In this document: positions 29,568 to 33,255 of the stretch, one piece after another | How the letters are laid out: each line of letters starts with the position of its first letter | Numbering within the stretch: position 1 is the first letter of the stretch | Source of the DNA: Pseudomonadota bacterium | Lineage (GTDB): Bacteria > Pseudomonadota > Gammaproteobacteria > Burkholderiales > SG8-39 | Reading direction: 5' to 3' | DNA length: 33,255 bases | NCBI GenBank assembly: GCA_021813275.1 | Contig: JAKALD010000006.1 | Coordinates: 1 to 33,255, forward strand | Program-made: the position numbers and the translations under genes | The notes under the pieces: generated by a model | Database searches by the model: none | What the model was told of the DNA's origin: nothing | The model's input: the letters and a program-made list of their open reading frames with translations, nothing else

Positions 29568-30314
29568 ATGAACCAACTGGACCTCGGCGGCCGCTGCGCG
29601 ATCGTCACCGGCGGCGCGCAGGGCATCGGGCGCGCGATCGCGCAGCGCCTCATCGCCTCCGGCGCGAAGGTGCGCGTCTGGGACCGCGACGACAGGCTGC
29701 TCGCCGCGGCGGTCGCGGCGCTCGGCAGCTCGGCGACGGGCGATGCGATCGACGTCACCGATCCCGCGGCCGTCGCGCGCGCGACCCGGAGCGCGCTCGA
29801 GGTGTACGGCCGGATCGACGTGCTCGTCAACAACGCCGGCATCGCGGGGCTCAACGCGCCCACGGTCGAGTACCCGATCGAGGAGTGGGAGAAGGTGCTG
29901 CGCGTGAACCTCACCAGCCAGTTCCTGTGCTGCCGCGCCGTGGCCCCGCACATGGTGAAGCAGCGCTACGGCCGCATCGTCAACATCGCCTCGGTCGCGG
30001 GCAAGGAAGGCAACCCGAACGCCGTGGCCTACAGCGCCTCCAAGGCGGGCGTCATCTCGCTCACCAAGTCGCTCGGCAAGGAGCTGGCGCAGGCCGGGGT
30101 CCTGGTCAACTGCATCACCCCGGCGGCGGCGAAGACCGCGATCTTCGACCAGATGACCGCGCAGCACATCGATTACATGCTGGCGAAGATCCCGATGGGC
30201 CGCTTCGTGCAGGTGGAGGAGGTCGCTGCGCTCGCCTGCTGGCTCGCCTCGGAGGACTGCTCTTTCTCGACCGGCGCGGTGTTCGACATCTCCGGCGGTC
30301 GAGCCACGTACTGA
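29568..30314 (+). CDS. Short-chain dehydrogenase/reductase, probable sugar 1-dehydrogenase
   Basis: A 248-residue classical SDR: TGGAQGIG (14-21), acidic D39 region in VWDRDD, NNAG (88-91), catalytic S142 and YSASK (Y155, K159). ATG 29568 (MNQLDLGGR) is chosen for its AAAGGA upstream and because the family starts here; an upstream in-frame ATG at 29460 adds non-family sequence. It lies seven bases before the IlvD/EDD dehydratase gene, so it is co-transcribed with it. By context it may oxidise the free sugar (for example an L-fucose or pentose type aldose) to the lactone, or serve a later oxidation. The generic label 3-oxoacyl-ACP reductase cannot be excluded from sequence alone. Confidence 0.88.
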   Translation: MNQLDLGGRCAIVTGGAQGIGRAIAQRLIASGAKVRVWDRDDRLLAAAVAALGSSATGDAIDVTDPAAVARATRSALEVYGRIDVLVNNAGIAGLNAPTVEYPIEEWEKVLRVNLTSQFLCCRAVAPHMVKQRYGRIVNIASVAGKEGNPNAVAYSASKAGVISLTKSLGKELAQAGVLVNCITPAAAKTAIFDQMTAQHIDYMLAKIPMGRFVQVEEVAALACWLASEDCSFSTGAVFDISGGRATY

Positions 30315-30321
30315 GGCACTT

Positions 30322-32055
30322 ATGGCGAAGACGAAGAAACCGCAGCGGCGCAGCGCGCAGTGGTTCGGGCGCGAGGACATCTACGGCTTCATCTACCGCA
30401 GCTGGGTGAAGAACCGCGGCGTGCCGCAGGACCAGTTCGACGGCCGTCCGGTCATCGGCATCTGCAACACCTGGTCCGAGCTCACGCCGTGCAACACGCA
30501 CTTCCGCGTGATCGCCGAGCACGTCAAGGCGGGCGTGCTCGAGGCGGGCGGCTTCCCGCTCGAGTTCCCCGTGATGTCGCTCGGCGAGACGCTGCTCAGG
30601 CCGACCGCGATGCTGTACCGCAATCTCGCCAGCATGGACGTCGAGGAGTCGATCCGCGGCAATCCGCTCGACGGCGTGGTGCTGCTCATGGGCTGCGACA
30701 AGACGACGCCCTCGCTCCTGATGGGCGCGGCGAGCGTGGACCTCCCCGCGATCGGCGTCTCGGGCGGGCCGATGCTCTCGGGGAAATACCGCGGCACCGA
30801 CATCGGCTCGGGCACGAACGTGTGGTCGATGTCCGAGGACCTGCGCGCCGGGAAGATCACGCTGGAGGAGTTCCACGAGGCCGAGTCCTGCATGCACCGC
30901 TCGCACGGGCACTGCATGACCATGGGTACCGCCTCCACGATGGCCTCGATGGTCGAGGCGCTGGGGGTCGGCATGCCGGGCAACGCGGCGATCCCCGCGG
31001 TCGACGCGCGCCGCAACGTGCTCGCGCGCATGGCCGGCCGGCGCATCGTGGAGCTGGTGAAGGAGAACGTGCCGATCTCGAGGATCCTGACCCGCGCCGC
31101 CTTCGAGAACGCGATCCGGGTGAACGCCGCGATCGGCGGCTCGACGAACGCCGTCATCCACCTCATCGCGCTCGCGCGGCGCATCGGCGTCGACTTGAAG
31201 CTCGAGGACTGGGACAGGCTCGGCCGCGGCGTGCACACGCTCGTCAACCTCATGCCCTCGGGCAAGTACCTGATGGAGGACCTCTACTACGCGGGCGGCC
31301 TGCCGGCGGTGATCCGCGAGCTGGGCGAGAACGGCCTGCTCGACAAGGACGCGCTCACGGTGAATGGCGGCACGATCTGGGACAACAACAAGGACGCGCC
31401 CTGCTGGAACCGCGACGTGGTCTTCCCCTTCAAGAAGCCGTTCAAAAAGGACACCGGGATCGCGGTGCTGCGCGGCAACCTCTGCCCGGACGGCGCGATC
31501 GTCAAGCCCTCGGCGGCGACCCCGGCGCTGATGAAGCACCGCGGCCGCGCGGTGGTGTTCGAGAACATCGAGGATCTCCACAAGCGCATCGACGACCCGA
31601 AGCTCGACATCGACGAGCGCTGCGTGATGGTGCTGAAGAACTGCGGCCCGAAGGGCTATCCGGGGATGGCCGAGGTCGGCAACATGCCGCTGCCGCCCAA
31701 GCTCCTCAAGAAGGGCATCACCGACATGGTGCGCATATCGGATGCGCGCATGAGCGGCACCGCCTACGGCACGGTGGTGCTGCACGTCGCGCCGGAGGCG
31801 GCCGCGGGTGGCCCGCTCGCGCTGGTCGAGAACGGCGACATGATCGAGCTCGACGTCGCGCAGCGCCGGCTCGAGCTCATGGTCCCGGAAAAGGAGCTCG
31901 CCCGCCGGCGCGCCAAGTGGAAGGCGCCCGAGCCGGCGCTCAAGCGCGGCTACTGGAAGCTCTACATCGACCACGTGCTGCAGGCGAGCGACGGCGCGGA
32001 CCTCGACTTCCTCGTCGGCAAGAGCGGGCCGATGGTGCCCCGCGACAATCATTAA
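30322..32055 (+). CDS. IlvD/EDD-family Fe-S dehydratase, sugar-acid (pentonate/fuconate) type
   Basis: A 577-residue dehydratase removing water from a sugar acid to give the 2-keto-3-deoxy acid. The start RSAQWFGREDIYGFIYRSWVKNRG is typical of the arabinonate/xylonate dehydratase branch and unlike biosynthetic IlvD. Cluster cysteines are C57 (ELTPCNTHF), C125 (GCDKTTP) and C198 (HCMTMGTAST), the three [2Fe-2S] ligands of that branch. The C-terminal barrel has RISDARMSGTAYG with the catalytic serine. It follows the SDR by seven bases with GAGG at 30313-30316. A 38-base palindrome lies after its stop, and a second dehydratase of another family comes next. The precise sugar acid is not determinable. 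Confidence 0.93.
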   Translation: MAKTKKPQRRSAQWFGREDIYGFIYRSWVKNRGVPQDQFDGRPVIGICNTWSELTPCNTHFRVIAEHVKAGVLEAGGFPLEFPVMSLGETLLRPTAMLYRNLASMDVEESIRGNPLDGVVLLMGCDKTTPSLLMGAASVDLPAIGVSGGPMLSGKYRGTDIGSGTNVWSMSEDLRAGKITLEEFHEAESCMHRSHGHCMTMGTASTMASMVEALGVGMPGNAAIPAVDARRNVLARMAGRRIVELVKENVPISRILTRAAFENAIRVNAAIGGSTNAVIHLIALARRIGVDLKLEDWDRLGRGVHTLVNLMPSGKYLMEDLYYAGGLPAVIRELGENGLLDKDALTVNGGTIWDNNKDAPCWNRDVVFPFKKPFKKDTGIAVLRGNLCPDGAIVKPSAATPALMKHRGRAVVFENIEDLHKRIDDPKLDIDERCVMVLKNCGPKGYPGMAEVGNMPLPPKLLKKGITDMVRISDARMSGTAYGTVVLHVAPEAAAGGPLALVENGDMIELDVAQRRLELMVPEKELARRRAKWKAPEPALKRGYWKLYIDHVLQASDGADLDFLVGKSGPMVPRDNH

Positions 32056-32065
32056 GAACAACAAT

Positions 32066-32103
32066 GCGTTGCACTGCGGCATCATGATGCCGCAGTGCAA
32101 CGC
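32066..32103 (+). repeat. Perfect 38-base palindrome after the IlvD/EDD stop codon (copy B)
   Basis: The element begins GCGTTGCACTGCGGCATCA and its second half is the exact reverse complement. It starts 10 bases after the TAA stop and is followed by CTAACTTTTGG. Read from the stop codon, the first 30 bases match copy A (minus strand, 28620 downward) at 25 positions, including the ten bases TAAGAACAAC. It may serve as terminator, transcript-end stabiliser or REP-like element. Confidence 0.75.
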
Positions 32104-32166
32104 CTAACTTTTGGTACAACCGAAGCGGCTAACATCGCCGTGATGCTTCAAGCAACGAGGCCGATC

Positions 32167-33255
32167 ATGATGCAAGCCGCCGATCTCACCATCCGGCTCA
32201 ATCCCGCCGACGACGTGGTCATCGCGCGCGTCCAAATTCCCGAAGGCACCGTGCTCCTCAAGGAGAACGGCGTGCGCACCGCGGTGCGCGTGCCCGCCGG
32301 GCACAAGATCGCGGTGCGCGCGGTCGCGCGCGGCGCGCCGGTGCGCCGCTACAACCAGATCATCGGCTTCGCCACCCAGGACATCCGCGCGGGCGATCAC
32401 GTGCACGTGCACAACCTCGGAATGGCGGACTTCGAGCGCGACTACGCGTTCTGCGCCGACGCGCGCCCGACCGAATACGTGGCGCAGCCCGCCACGTTCG
32501 AAGGCATCGTGCGCGCCGACGGGCGCGTCGCGACGCGCAATTACATCGGCATCCTCACGAGCGTGAACTGCTCGGCGACCGTCGCGCGCATGATCGCCGA
32601 TCACTTCCGCAACCGGCTCGACGCCTACCCGAACGTCGATGGCGTGGTCGCCCTCACCCACAAGACCGGCTGCGGCATGGCGAGCGAGGGCGAGGGCATG
32701 GACGTGCTGCGCCGGACGATGGCGGGCTACGCACGGCATCCGAACTTCTTCGCGCTCCAGGTGGTGGGCCTGGGCTGCGAGGCGAACCAGATCGCGGGTC
32801 TGCTCGCGGCGCACCATCTCAAGCGCGCCGACCGGCTCGGCGCCTTCACGATCCAGGAGAAGGGCGGCACCGCGAAGGCCGTGCGCGAGGGCATCGCGCG
32901 CGTCGAGGCGCTGCTCCCCGAGGCGAACAAGGTGCGCCGCCAGGCCGTGCCGGCGAGCCATCTCGTGCTGGCGCTGCAGTGCGGCGGCTCCGACGGCTAC
33001 TCGGGCATCAGCGCGAACCCGGCGCTCGGGGCGGCGGTCGACCTGCTCGTTCGCCACGGCGGCAGCGCGATCCTCTCCGAGACCCCCGAGATCTACGGCG
33101 CCGAGCACCTGCTCACGCGCCGCGCGGTGTCGCGCGAAGTGGGCGAGAAGCTCGTGCGCCGCATCAAGTGGTGGGAGGACTACACGCGGCGCAACGGCAA
33201 CGAGATGAACAACAATCCGTCGCCCGGCAACAAGGCGGGCGGGCTCACCACGATC
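32167..33255 (+). CDS. UxaA/GarD-family altronate (galactarate) dehydratase, 3' end outside window
   Basis: The visible 363 residues run off the window end in frame. Residues about 1-100 form the SAF-like N-terminal domain (LNPADDVVIARVQIPEGTVL ... AGDHVHVHNLGM). The UxaA catalytic part begins near EGIVRADGRVATRNYIGIL. Family motifs are THKTGCGM, VVGLGCEANQ, CGGSDGYSGISANPALG and LSETPEIYGAE. The family dehydrates altronate, galactarate and related hexonates or pentonates using iron. GAGG (32157-32160) precedes ATG 32167; ATG 32170 is also possible. It is 111 bases after the IlvD/EDD gene with a long palindrome between, in the same direction. The substrate here is unknown. Confidence 0.93.
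   Translation, partial: MMQAADLTIRLNPADDVVIARVQIPEGTVLLKENGVRTAVRVPAGHKIAVRAVARGAPVRRYNQIIGFATQDIRAGDHVHVHNLGMADFERDYAFCADARPTEYVAQPATFEGIVRADGRVATRNYIGILTSVNCSATVARMIADHFRNRLDAYPNVDGVVALTHKTGCGMASEGEGMDVLRRTMAGYARHPNFFALQVVGLGCEANQIAGLLAAHHLKRADRLGAFTIQEKGGTAKAVREGIARVEALLPEANKVRRQAVPASHLVLALQCGGSDGYSGISANPALGAAVDLLVRHGGSAILSETPEIYGAEHLLTRRAVSREVGEKLVRRIKWWEDYTRRNGNEMNNNPSPGNKAGGLTTI

Overview
The window is strongly GC-rich by eye and densely packed on both strands. It looks like chromosome from an autotrophic or mixotrophic betaproteobacterium. The best support is a near-complete red-type (form IC) Calvin-Benson operon in proteobacterial order behind a divergent cbbR, plus the character of the surrounding enzymes. 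This assignment is inference; no rRNA or marker tree is possible here.

Region 1 (1-3.5 kb): an uptake system of the nitrate/taurine/pyrimidine-precursor ABC class. ATPase (cut by the window edge), permease and a DapA-like aldolase/lyase run leftward. The periplasmic binding protein runs rightward from a back-to-back promoter region that carries a perfect 14-bp palindrome.

Region 2 (3.5-7.2 kb): a leftward group (NAD-dependent epimerase-like protein with an altered catalytic lysine position, GNAT acetyltransferase, ChaC gamma-glutamylcyclotransferase), then a rightward stand-alone MetE-like zinc methyltransferase.

Region 3 (7.2-21.6 kb): central carbon metabolism. The leftward order is cbbL-cbbS-cbbX-cbbY-cbbF-like-cbbP-cbbA-cbbT, then gap-pgk behind a near-consensus FNR/Anr-type box, then pyk. 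A rightward Fic-family gene with an AT-rich, repeat-bearing promoter sits between pgk and pyk and looks like an insertion. The FBPase-like gene has lost several of the family's most conserved active-site residues.

Region 4 (21.7-25 kb): cbbR, nudC (NAD pyrophosphatase) and a fused AdoMet decarboxylase-spermidine synthase gene with two predicted hairpins in its leader.

Region 5 (25-33.3 kb): a catabolic region. Leftward: a deoxy-ketosugar-acid-type SDR, an FAH-family hydrolase, an M20 carbamoylase/beta-ureidopropionase-type amidohydrolase and a beta-alanine:pyruvate-type aminotransferase. Rightward, from a divergent start region: a second SDR, an IlvD/EDD dehydratase and a UxaA-type dehydratase (cut by the window edge). 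Together they suggest non-phosphorylative sugar-acid oxidation to pyruvate-level products, joined to a beta-alanine/ureide salvage branch. Two related long hairpins follow directly after the stop codons of two of these genes.

The strongest leads are the degenerate FBPase inside an otherwise intact Calvin operon, the paired post-stop hairpin family, the His-less Fic protein and its promoter, and the FNR-type box in front of gap.
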